A stretch of 64,000 nucleotides of DNA from Phycisphaerales bacterium. GTDB lineage: Bacteria > Planctomycetota > Phycisphaerae > Phycisphaerales > SM1A02. The translations under genes were made by a program, and so were the position numbers. Where the stretch lies: the NCBI GenBank assembly GCA_009692045.1, contig SIAA01000005.1:32648-96647 (forward strand). The letters run 5' to 3'. Positions 1 to 10,045 of this stretch are shown in pieces (position 1 is the stretch's first letter; each line of letters starts with the position of its first letter). Below the pieces are notes generated by a model. That model worked only from the letters and a program-made list of their open reading frames with translations, was not told the origin of the DNA and searched no databases.

Positions 1-640
1 ACATCCACACCAGCCACCCAATCACGGCTAGCGCGGGGACCAAAGCAAGAGCCACCGCTGCGATGCCCGGAGTTGGGCTGCGGAGTCGGCGCAGATAGAT
101 GGCGAGTGCCAGCGGTGCTTCGATCCAGAGTGAGACCTGCCGGACGCCCACAGCTGCGGCCGCGCCAAGCCCAACGGGCAGCACTCGAAATTTGGCGGCC
201 ATGGCAAACGCAATTGCCGCAAGCGCCGCCAACAACGCCGGCACATCGGTCGTCACCCAAATGCTGCCCGAGAGAAAGTAGGGCGATAGCGCCAGGGGCA
301 AAGCCAGACAGAGGGCCGCGATCGATCCGGCACTTCGCTGGGCAAATGAAGCAACAACAACTACCAGCATCGCTCCAACAATGCAGTTGATGATGCGAAA
401 CCCCCGCTCGCCTACATCCAAGTAGCGCTCTAACGCCGCCAGTGTCAGATGCCACAGAGGTGCGGTAGCGCTCTCATAGTTGCGCAGGTCTGGGGTGGGA
501 AGTTGCTCCGCGAATGAGTGCGCCACCGGCAAATGGTGGTGATTCTGGTCGTAGGCCTCGCTGGTGACATCACCGGACTTTCCCCAGATGACTGCAGGCA
601 ATGTCAGTGCCAGCACCAGAAGCAGGAGGACAAGGCGCAT
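1..640 (-). CDS. GT-C-type membrane glycosyltransferase, partial (C-terminus beyond left edge)
   Basis: The reading frame opens at the ATG at 640 and stays open to base 1, giving about 213 residues of a longer protein. It begins with a hydrophobic segment (residues 1-19). A polar loop follows with acidic and histidine-rich residues (EAYDQNHHH, about 28-36). After that come several more hydrophobic stretches, including one preceded by WVTTDVPALL. An N-terminal membrane helix, a first external loop with an acidic residue, then many helices is the plan of GT-C enzymes (ArnT, PMT, ALG10 types), which use polyprenyl-phosphate sugars. The start lies 3 bases after the stop of the prenyltransferase at 644, so the two are probably one operon. 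The exact family and sugar cannot be told from this fragment. Confidence 0.6.
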   Translation of the reverse strand, partial: MRLVLLLLVLALTLPAVIWGKSGDVTSEAYDQNHHHLPVAHSFAEQLPTPDLRNYESATAPLWHLTLAALERYLDVGERGFRIINCIVGAMLVVVVASFAQRSAGSIAALCLALPLALSPYFLSGSIWVTTDVPALLAALAAIAFAMAAKFRVLPVGLGAAAAVGVRQVSLWIEAPLALAIYLRRLRSPTPGIAAVALALVPALAVIGWLVWM

Positions 641-643
641 GAA

Positions 644-1624
644 CTAAACCACGAATGCTCGCGATAGCCACTCTTCGACCGCTGCGACATAGAGAATCGC
701 CAGCGTTCCCAGGACAAAGGCGGCAATGCCGCTGCGCACCGACATGTCTTCGCACAGTGCCGTCAGTGGACTATCCGACTTGCCTTCGTTGGCCCGTTTC
801 CAAAACCTGAACACCACCAGCAATACCAACGGTGTCAGGAGCGCCAGCCCGAGACCGCGCACTCCGAAAATGGTTTGCGCGTGCGAAGACAGGGTGTACA
901 TCAGATACATGAGCACGGTTGAACAGGCGGCGATCCCGGTAAGCCAGTCGAGTTCGCGGCGATCACCGTACCCGGCGCTCTGAACCCAGTCTTTGGCGCC
1001 GGAGTGATCCGCGCTCACCAGATCACAAGTGCGCTTGACGAACCCGAGGAACAGCGTGAGAAAGAAGACGCACAGAATCAGCCAGATCGAGAGTCGCACC
1101 TCGATCGCCATTGCTCCAGCGATGGCGCGGGCACAAAACCCCAGAGCAAGGACCCCCACATCGACCGGGCGCGCGCGCTTGAGAGCCAGGTTGTAGGCAA
1201 TCTGCAGTGCTGCATACGCGGCAGCTATGAGAAGCACATCGTTGCCGGCCGCAGCCGCCAACAACAGGCCGATGACGATCGCGAGTGTCCCGACGAATAC
1301 TGCTTGCCGCGGTGCTATCGCGCCAGAAGCAACTGGCCGCAGTCTCTTGACGGGATGGCGGCGGTCCTGCGAGGCGTCCATGACATCGTTGATGGCGTAG
1401 AACCCGCTGGCGAGGCAGCAAAACGCCGCAAAGGTGCAAGCGACCGCGAGCGCTAGAGTCCACAGTTTCGACTCGCCTGAAAGCCCTTGGGGATGCAGAG
1501 CTCCCTCGAGCACGGCTCGGCCCTCTCCGGGTAACCAAAATAGCACGGGAACGAGCACAAAAACATTCTTGACCCAATCGCTCGGACGAAGGAGGCGTAT
1601 CAGCGCCGTTGTCACGGAGCGCAT
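644..1624 (-). CDS. UbiA-family prenyltransferase, decaprenyl-phosphate phosphoribosyltransferase-like
   Basis: This is a 326-residue polytopic membrane protein with about eight hydrophobic segments. Near the N-terminus it has RPSDWVKN (13-20). At 79-101 it has ND-x2-D-x3-DRRHP-x-KR-x-RPVASG, the metal and diphosphate-binding motif of the UbiA superfamily. This form, with HPxKRxRPxASG, matches the decaprenyl-phosphate phosphoribosyltransferase branch (mycobacterial Rv3806c type), which transfers phosphoribose from PRPP to a polyprenyl phosphate, rather than quinone or heme prenyltransferases. The downstream GT-C glycosyltransferase at 640 fits a lipid-linked sugar route. The gene lies 30 bases after hemW on the same strand. 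The family is clear; the substrate is an inference. Confidence 0.8.
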   Translation of the reverse strand: MRSVTTALIRLLRPSDWVKNVFVLVPVLFWLPGEGRAVLEGALHPQGLSGESKLWTLALAVACTFAAFCCLASGFYAINDVMDASQDRRHPVKRLRPVASGAIAPRQAVFVGTLAIVIGLLLAAAAGNDVLLIAAAYAALQIAYNLALKRARPVDVGVLALGFCARAIAGAMAIEVRLSIWLILCVFFLTLFLGFVKRTCDLVSADHSGAKDWVQSAGYGDRRELDWLTGIAACSTVLMYLMYTLSSHAQTIFGVRGLGLALLTPLVLLVVFRFWKRANEGKSDSPLTALCEDMSVRSGIAAFVLGTLAILYVAAVEEWLSRAFVV

Positions 1625-1654
1625 TCTACTGATTTCACGAGTTCATGCCACGCA

Positions 1655-2926
1655 TTACAGCAGCGTGCATAGCACCGAATCAGAAACGAGAAGGGCGTGA
1701 GGTGCGATGCGAAGCCGAGACTCACTCCTCTCGAGCAATCCCGAGGAGAGCGCCTCGGCGATGGCGGCTTCGCGGCGCGCTCCCCCCGGTTGCGCCAGCA
1801 ACTCCGCAACGCGGGAGAGCTCCATGCCACCGATCAATCGCAAACCCAGCATGAATGCCTCGCCGGTGCGCGCGTCCGAAGCGAGCGATTCCACATCCTG
1901 AACTAGCGACCAAGGATCGCTCTCCAGCCAGTCAGTCAGTCGCGGCACATTCTTCCACCGTATCCCCGAGGCATGCCCGGAGGCGCTGGGGCCATGGGCA
2001 AACCAATCACCGTTATCCCAATAAACCAGATTGTGCTGGCAGCGCTGCTCTCCGCGGGACCAGTTGCTGATCTCGTAATGCCCGTATCCGGCGCTGGCTA
2101 GAGTGCTTCGTGCCAGTTCGTACATCGACGCCTCCAGATCCTCCTCAATCGGAAGAACCGCTCCTGTTTGACGCCGCAAGAATAGTGGAGTGTTCGGCTC
2201 ATACACCAGTCCGTAGCAGGACAGGTGACTGGGCTCGAGCTTCAGAGCCGCTTGAAGATCCGCCTCCCAGTCTGCCAGCGATGATCCGGGAATGGCAAAG
2301 ATCAAATCGAGATTGATGTTGTTGATCCCTTGGTTTCGCAGTCTCTCCACCGCCAAGGGAACCGACTCAGGATTGTGTGTCCGTTCCAGGGCCTTGAGCA
2401 AGTGGGGATGAAACGATTGACAGCCCATGCTCACTCGATTCACACCAGATTCCGCGAGGACGCGGGCAACCTCCTCCGTGACGGTGTCGGGATTCGCTTC
2501 CACGGTGAACTCACGAGGCTGGCTGCTGGTACCTGAGGCATTCTGCTCGCCCGGTCCAGCGCTCACTCCTGCACCCCAACCTGCCGATTCGCGCAGGGCA
2601 CTCAGAGTGCGTGCTAGTAAATTCGGCCGCAGCATCGTGGGTGTACCCCCGCCTACAAACACGGATTGCAGCGGGGCTTGATAGAGCGCGGCAGCGGCGC
2701 GGCACTCCGACTCCATTCTGATCACGAATCTCTCCTGACGATCTTCACTATCTACGAATGAATAGAAGTCGCAGTAGTGGCACTTGTGGCTGCAAAACGG
2801 GACATGGGCATACGCTGCTCGAAAGCTGGGGCGAGCCCCCTGCAGGATTCGCTCGACCGTGGGCCGGGCTGCGCCTGCTGCCGCGCCCGGGCGGGCGGCA
2901 CTCGAAAGTATGGGCAGGCTTGCCAT
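1655..2926 (-). CDS. hemW: Radical SAM HemW-like protein (coproporphyrinogen III oxidase-related heme chaperone)
   Basis: The 423-residue protein has the radical SAM cluster motif CSHKCHYC at C45, C49 and C52, preceded by AYAHVPFC, and a GGGTPT motif at 92-97. These are hallmarks of the HemN/HemW group. The length and the N-terminus fit HemW better than HemN; HemW proteins insert heme into apoproteins and usually lack oxidase activity. The N-terminus is about 30 residues longer than usual, but I see no better internal start. The start lies only 35 bases from the divergent purA start, so the two promoters must overlap or lie inside the genes. The UbiA-like gene follows 30 bases downstream. Confidence 0.85.
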   Translation of the reverse strand: MASLPILSSAARPGAAAGAARPTVERILQGARPSFRAAYAHVPFCSHKCHYCDFYSFVDSEDRQERFVIRMESECRAAAALYQAPLQSVFVGGGTPTMLRPNLLARTLSALRESAGWGAGVSAGPGEQNASGTSSQPREFTVEANPDTVTEEVARVLAESGVNRVSMGCQSFHPHLLKALERTHNPESVPLAVERLRNQGINNINLDLIFAIPGSSLADWEADLQAALKLEPSHLSCYGLVYEPNTPLFLRRQTGAVLPIEEDLEASMYELARSTLASAGYGHYEISNWSRGEQRCQHNLVYWDNGDWFAHGPSASGHASGIRWKNVPRLTDWLESDPWSLVQDVESLASDARTGEAFMLGLRLIGGMELSRVAELLAQPGGARREAAIAEALSSGLLERSESRLRIAPHALLVSDSVLCTLL

Positions 2927-2952
2927 GCTCGAAGGGTAACGCCAGCGGCTAA

Positions 2953-5011
<2,059 letters not shown>

Positions 5012-5015
<4 letters not shown>

Positions 5016-5039
5016 CAAAACGTCTGGAAGGGCTACACT
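5012..5039 (+). promoter_or_regulatory. Promoter of the cysteine-rich repeat gene
   Basis: A -35 CTGACA (5012-5017) and a -10 TACACT (5034-5039) are separated by 16 bases. Transcription would start near 5046. A TTG that could extend the reading frame begins at 5039, inside this -10, so it cannot be the start; the ATG at 5093 is. The 13 bases around the -10 (AGGGCTACACTTG) recur exactly at the promoter of the protease gene at 62060. Confidence 0.65.
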
Positions 5040-5092
5040 TGGGGCACAGGTTTGTGTCCACGCCGCCGACCTCGAAACAGTCGTTACCGCCA

Positions 5093-8000
5093 ATGCAGTT
5101 CAGCGCCATTATCAGAAGCTTGGGTATTGGTCTTGTCTGCCTTTTAGGCCTGTCCACCCCGGCTTGGGCGCAGATGCCCGAGATCTTCATCAATGAGGTT
5201 CGCATCGACGACAGTTCCATCGATCCGGTGGGGATTGAATCAGAGCAAGACCTCCGCGAGTACTTTGAAATCAGAGGCCCCGCGGGAACGAGCCTCTCTG
5301 GATACTGGTACATCGTCATTGGTGGCCGCTACGGCGACGACGCCGGCAGAATCAATGTCTTGGCTAATCTGGCGCGAACCGGCTCCGCCACTTCAACCGC
5401 CTCCATCGCCTCCAACGGGCTCTATTGCATCCGCCCATCAGGCTCCACAGCGCCTGCCGACATCACCATGCTTGCTTCGGAGGGATTCGCGGATGAGCGG
5501 TACTCGCAAACCCACCTGATCGTGGATGGATTCAACCCGCTCATGGGGATTGGCATCGGTTCGGATCTCGATCTGGACAACGATGGGATTCTCGACACCG
5601 CGCCGTGGGTGAAAGTGATCGACTCCGTGGCGCTGGTCGGGCCGGTGAGTATTCCTGGGCTCGTCTACTCGGACACTCGCGTGGGCCCCTGGCTTGATTA
5701 TGCCAATACAACCGCAGTAGCCGCAACTGCCCTCCCGCCCCAGATTCTGCGCTGCCGTGACAATGCCTCATGGTTCGTGGGAGTTCTCGCCTATCGAACT
5801 TCCGTACCTACGGTTCCTTCCCAATCCGCGTCTTCCGCCAGCGCCGCTGTCCGGGATCCGCGAACTCATGACACGCCTACTAGTCCCAATCCACTTGCCG
5901 ACTGCGCCTGTGATGCGACATCGACTGCAGCCCCGGAGTTCTGCCTCTCCTGCCTAGGGGATGTGAACTACGACGGCTTGATAAACGGCAGGCTTGCACC
6001 CTCGAGCATGGCGTGCACTGGCGCAAGCGCGGATACTGACTTCTGTCTTGCCCGCACCGTTGCCAATGATTTTTCCTGCCGCGATGTTGATCGAAACGGC
6101 GCGGTCACACCTGCTGATCTCGCCCTGATTCGCGTGCCGGTTCTCGCGGGAACTCAGGCTGCCTGCCCCACGGGGGGGACTCTGCCAGTCGCCTGCGGCA
6201 CCAGTTCGCAAGTCTGCACTGTTGCATCTACTGCGATTCCACCAGCGCGCGGCTGCAGATTCCCCGCCTGCTGCGAGGTGGTATGCGCATCGCTCCCAGA
6301 CTGCTGCGACATCGAGTGGGATCAGGACTGTGCTTCGCTGGCCAATGTGTCGGCTCAGTGCTTCATTCGCTGCAAGGACTGCCCCGATAGCGGAGCCACC
6401 TCCGTTTGCGGTCGCAATCCCGGCGACTGCTTCGTGATTCACGATGGCCCCGGCTGCCGCTCGGCCGATTGCTGCGAGCGCGTCTGTTCGCTCATGCCCC
6501 AGTGCTGCGAAGCGGACACCAACTGGGATGCAGCCTGTGTGGCCATGTCACTTCTTCTGGCCGAGCAGGCTCCCGTGGAGGATGATTGCGATCCCTGCCT
6601 GCGAGCGAGCGTTCTTGCAGATTGTTTCAACATCCATGACGCACCAGGCTGCAACTTTCAGGACTGCTGCCGCGATGTTTGCGCCGATATGCCCAGCTGC
6701 TGCACCGTCACCTGGGATCAGGCCTGCGTCGACCTCGCTGAGGACCTCTGCCTGTTCTGCGATGCCCCTGCCGCAGTTACTTGCTACGCCGGCCACTCTA
6801 CGCCCTATTGCACCGACACCAACAACGGCTCGGGGACCAGTTGCTGCGAACTCATCTGCACTACTTTTGAGCCAAACTGCTGCGATGTGGAGTGGGATGC
6901 AGCGTGCGCCCGCCTCGCCGCTGAGTACTGCGTTCAATGCGGCGATCAGTTCGCCGGGGTCTGCGGCATCGCCCACATCAACCCCAAGTGCTCAGATGCC
7001 GCATGCTGCGATGTGGTGTGCATCGCTGACTCCTATTGCTGCACCATCACCTGGGATGATCACTGCGTAGAACTCGCTGCGGGGCTGTGCATCTCCTGCG
7101 GTAGCGATTGGGCCGGAGACTGCTGTACGCCCCACCAGTCTCCCTACTGCCGCGAGCTTAGGCCCGGCGAAGGTGGCGCCTGCTGCGTCACGGTGTGCGG
7201 CCACGATCCCGGATGCTGCGATATCGAGTGGGACAGTACCTGCGTTGTCCTAGCGGAGATCATCTGTGGAGCATCGTGCAGTTGCGTCGAGTCAGTCCAG
7301 GACTGCCTGATTCCTCACACCGAGCCGGGCTGCAGCCCCCAGTCGTGTTGCCTGCGCGTCTGCGAGGTTGATGCCTTCTGCTGCGATGCCGAGTGGGACA
7401 CGATCTGTGCTCAGGAAGCAGGTGCGTTCTGCGCTCCATCGCAGCCTCTGTGCGGCATTTCTGGTAGTGGCAGCTGCCGAGTGGTGCATCTGTCGGTCGG
7501 TTGCGAAGATGCCGAGTGCTGCGGGCAGGTGTGCGCCAATGACCCCAGCTGCTGCGATACCGGCTGGGATGAAGACTGCGTCGCTGAGGCGGCTCTGCTC
7601 TGCGATCGATGCGGTGACCCGCAGGCTGGTGCATGCTTCGGTCAACACACCGGCGGTGGTTGCGAAGATGTTCTGTGTTGCATGACCGTCTGCCTAAGTG
7701 ATGCATTCTGCTGCCAGGTGGGCTGGGATGCCGGCTGCGCCAGCCTTGCCTTCTCGCTGTGCGGGACTCCCCCAGCGATCAGTTGCGGCGACGCCGACTG
7801 TCGTCCTTGCTGGATGGACTCACCCGTGCCCGGCTGCGCCGACTTGGAGTGCTGCGAACTTGTCTGTGCTGCCGTCGATCCCTTCTGCTGCGAGGAGAGA
7901 TGGGATGCCGCCTGTGCCGCCGAGTCGCTCTACCTGTGCGATGAACCCCCGGGCGCAAACGGGGTTCGCGGTTGCTTTGATGAACACCCCGGCACGGGAT

Positions 8001-10018
8001 GCAACGATCCCCAGTGCAGCGCCGCCGTCTGCTTCGTTCTGCCCAGCTGCTGCGACACCGAGTGGGACTTCCCCTGCGTCGATCTCGCCCTTGACACCTG
8101 CATCCAGCGCGATCCTTGCCCCGCCGATGGTCCCTGCTTTACCGTGCACAACAACGACACCGGCTGCAACGATCCCAGCTGCTGCAATGCGGTCTGCACC
8201 GTAGACCCCGCCTGCTGCGCGGTGGGATGGGACTCCGATTGCGTATCAGTTGCCCGCACCTACTGCCAGGCGAACCTCACCACCGATTGTCCCTGCTGGG
8301 GTAAGTGCCTCCACGCCCACTCCGGCGCTGGTTGCGAGGACGAAGCGTGCTGCACCGCCGTCTGCCAGTACGACATTCTCTGCTGCACCGCAGCCTGGGA
8401 TCAGGACTGCGCAACCCTGGCACGAAGTGTTTGCTGCGGTTCAGGGCGCTGCGGCGATAGCTGCAACGGGTCATGCCTATCCGAGCATCTCAGCCCCTAC
8501 TGCGATGACCCCTACTGCTGCGACTCGGTGTGCGAGATCGATCCCACCTGCTGCAGCATTGCCTGGGATCAGCTTTGCGTGAACCATGCCTTCGTTCGCT
8601 GCAACTTTGCCGGGTTCAATGGCGCTGGCGACTGCTATGTCGTTCACGATTCCCCCGGCTGCAACGATTTGGTAATTTCCATTGGCGTGTGTGCCCTGCG
8701 TCCCGAGTGCTGCTCGGCAACCTGGGATCAGGTGTGTGTCGATGAGGTGATTCTGCAGAATGGCCCCATCGGCTGCGGCATCGGCGAAGTCGGCGCCTGC
8801 AACATGGTGCATGCTCGTCCCTATTGCAGCGAAGCCGAGTGCTGCACCGCCATTTGCGCTGGGGATCCCTTCTGCTGCGACACCACTTGGGACTCCACCT
8901 GCGTCCAGGCGGTCTACACCACCAAGGGCTGCGAGGCATTCGATCTGACCTGCGGCGACACCTGCGCCGGGCCCTGCTGCGAGGATCATGACAATCCGTA
9001 CTGCAACAACGAAGAATGCTGCCAGGAAGTGTGCGCGATCGATGCCATCTGCTGCGACCTGCGCTGGGATGCCACCTGCGCCAACGAGGCTGCTCTCTAT
9101 TGTGGCGATCCCGGTGAAGAGTGCGCGCGGCTCGAATGCGGAGACACAGATGCCGAGAACTGCTGCTCTAAGCATGAAACCCCCGCCTGCAACCTTCTAG
9201 ACTGCTGTCAGGCTGTTTGCCTTCTGGATACCTTCTGCTGCGAACACAACTGGGACTCGCTGTGCGTTCTGATGGCTCAGGGTCAGTGCGAGATTTGCGC
9301 CAGCACTGCCGCGTGCGGCACTCCCCTCGACGGGCACGACTGCCTAACCAGCTCCAAGTTCCCCTTCTGCGAGGCCATCGCCGGAGTCACCACAGGAACC
9401 TGCTGCACTGATGTGTGCGCGCTCCTCGGCTACGAATACTGCTGCACCGCAGCGTGGGATGACGCCTGCGTCGGAGCAGCGGTCTCGATCTGTCTGTTCC
9501 CCTCCTTCCCGCCTGCCAACGATGATTGCGGCGGGGCAACGCTCGTTACATGGAACGACGGCCAGCCGCTGGAACTGCGGGAATTCTCCAACTTCGACGC
9601 CACCAACAGCCTGCTGGCCGACGGAACTCTGTTCCCTGACCCGGCCGGTTGCGATGAGGACGCTGCCAGCACGACCACGCCACTTCGCGGCGACATCTGG
9701 TTCAAGCTGGTTCCGCCCTGCACCGGCAGTGTGACCATCTCTACATGCCAGATCAGCGGATCGAACACAGTGCTCGCGGTCTACCAACGGGATCCCGGCA
9801 CTGATGCATCCGTACCCGACTGCGACGCCCTCATTCCCATGGGCGGGGTCTATTGCAGTGACAACGCTCCCTACTGCAACTTCGGCGGAGCCGAGGTTAC
9901 GGTGCTGACCAGTGCTGACAAACCTCTATGGGTGCGACTCGGGAGCCCCTATCAGTGCGGCCTGACTGGATGCCTCATCCAAGGCTTCGTAATGTTTGAT
10001 CTACCCTGCACGCCTTGA
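5093..10018 (+). CDS. Giant secreted cysteine-rich repeat protein (19 modules) with lamin-tail-like, dockerin-like and C-terminal domains
   Basis: The protein has 1641 residues from the ATG at 5093, which gives a clean signal peptide ending STPAWAQ near residue 27; upstream in-frame codons fall in the promoter. Order of parts: a lamin-tail-like domain (INEVRIDD, EYFEIRGPAG) to about 5850; a dockerin-like pair of calcium loops (GDVNYDGLING and DVDRNGAVTPAD) at about 5955-6130; 19 cysteine-rich modules at 6215-9500; and a C-terminal domain starting NDDCGGATLV with DIWFKLVPPCTGSVTISTC. I recall this last type from other planctomycete surface proteins. Each module has about ten cysteines and a WD pair, so the protein should fold with many disulfides outside the cytoplasm. 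No catalytic motif is visible. It is probably a surface or matrix protein; its function is unknown. It converges on the GspK-like gene. Confidence 0.9.
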   Translation: MQFSAIIRSLGIGLVCLLGLSTPAWAQMPEIFINEVRIDDSSIDPVGIESEQDLREYFEIRGPAGTSLSGYWYIVIGGRYGDDAGRINVLANLARTGSATSTASIASNGLYCIRPSGSTAPADITMLASEGFADERYSQTHLIVDGFNPLMGIGIGSDLDLDNDGILDTAPWVKVIDSVALVGPVSIPGLVYSDTRVGPWLDYANTTAVAATALPPQILRCRDNASWFVGVLAYRTSVPTVPSQSASSASAAVRDPRTHDTPTSPNPLADCACDATSTAAPEFCLSCLGDVNYDGLINGRLAPSSMACTGASADTDFCLARTVANDFSCRDVDRNGAVTPADLALIRVPVLAGTQAACPTGGTLPVACGTSSQVCTVASTAIPPARGCRFPACCEVVCASLPDCCDIEWDQDCASLANVSAQCFIRCKDCPDSGATSVCGRNPGDCFVIHDGPGCRSADCCERVCSLMPQCCEADTNWDAACVAMSLLLAEQAPVEDDCDPCLRASVLADCFNIHDAPGCNFQDCCRDVCADMPSCCTVTWDQACVDLAEDLCLFCDAPAAVTCYAGHSTPYCTDTNNGSGTSCCELICTTFEPNCCDVEWDAACARLAAEYCVQCGDQFAGVCGIAHINPKCSDAACCDVVCIADSYCCTITWDDHCVELAAGLCISCGSDWAGDCCTPHQSPYCRELRPGEGGACCVTVCGHDPGCCDIEWDSTCVVLAEIICGASCSCVESVQDCLIPHTEPGCSPQSCCLRVCEVDAFCCDAEWDTICAQEAGAFCAPSQPLCGISGSGSCRVVHLSVGCEDAECCGQVCANDPSCCDTGWDEDCVAEAALLCDRCGDPQAGACFGQHTGGGCEDVLCCMTVCLSDAFCCQVGWDAGCASLAFSLCGTPPAISCGDADCRPCWMDSPVPGCADLECCELVCAAVDPFCCEERWDAACAAESLYLCDEPPGANGVRGCFDEHPGTGCNDPQCSAAVCFVLPSCCDTEWDFPCVDLALDTCIQRDPCPADGPCFTVHNNDTGCNDPSCCNAVCTVDPACCAVGWDSDCVSVARTYCQANLTTDCPCWGKCLHAHSGAGCEDEACCTAVCQYDILCCTAAWDQDCATLARSVCCGSGRCGDSCNGSCLSEHLSPYCDDPYCCDSVCEIDPTCCSIAWDQLCVNHAFVRCNFAGFNGAGDCYVVHDSPGCNDLVISIGVCALRPECCSATWDQVCVDEVILQNGPIGCGIGEVGACNMVHARPYCSEAECCTAICAGDPFCCDTTWDSTCVQAVYTTKGCEAFDLTCGDTCAGPCCEDHDNPYCNNEECCQEVCAIDAICCDLRWDATCANEAALYCGDPGEECARLECGDTDAENCCSKHETPACNLLDCCQAVCLLDTFCCEHNWDSLCVLMAQGQCEICASTAACGTPLDGHDCLTSSKFPFCEAIAGVTTGTCCTDVCALLGYEYCCTAAWDDACVGAAVSICLFPSFPPANDDCGGATLVTWNDGQPLELREFSNFDATNSLLADGTLFPDPAGCDEDAASTTTPLRGDIWFKLVPPCTGSVTISTCQISGSNTVLAVYQRDPGTDASVPDCDALIPMGGVYCSDNAPYCNFGGAEVTVLTSADKPLWVRLGSPYQCGLTGCLIQGFVMFDLPCTP
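6215..9500 (+). repeat. Nineteen tandem cysteine-rich modules within the 5093 gene
   Basis: The modules average about 58 residues. The shared order is C-x3-H, a GC or YC about 5 residues later, a CC pair, VC three residues after it, then CC-x3-WD-x2-C, an alanine-rich stretch and one or two closing cysteines. The CC pairs are nearly always TGCTGC and the WD is always present. The DNA of the copies is diverged, with no long identical blocks, so the array is old or strongly selected at the protein level. Copy 2 has two extra residues before WD. Copy 11 has lost one cysteine and copy 15 the whole first CC pair. Confidence 0.9.
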
Positions 10019-10025
10019 GCGACTC

Positions 10026-10045
10026 GCCCCTGACAACTCAGGGGC
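10026..10045. terminator. Stem-loop between convergent genes (possible bidirectional terminator)
   Basis: GCCCCTGA (10026-10033), loop CAAC, TCAGGGGC (10038-10045) form a perfect 8-bp stem. It begins 7 bases after the stop of the cysteine-rich gene and includes the stop codon of the GspK-like gene (10038-10040). Neither strand has a T-run after it, so intrinsic termination is uncertain. Confidence 0.4.

Noticed and set aside
5039..5092. TTG at 5039 as start of the cysteine-rich gene
   Set aside because: It overlaps the -10 box TACACT and would put a polar stretch before a clean signal peptide that starts at 5093.
6215..9500. The cysteine array as a DNA-level tandem repeat or CRISPR-like array
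   Set aside because: Copies are alike only at the protein level, vary in length and lack identical repeat blocks or spacers.
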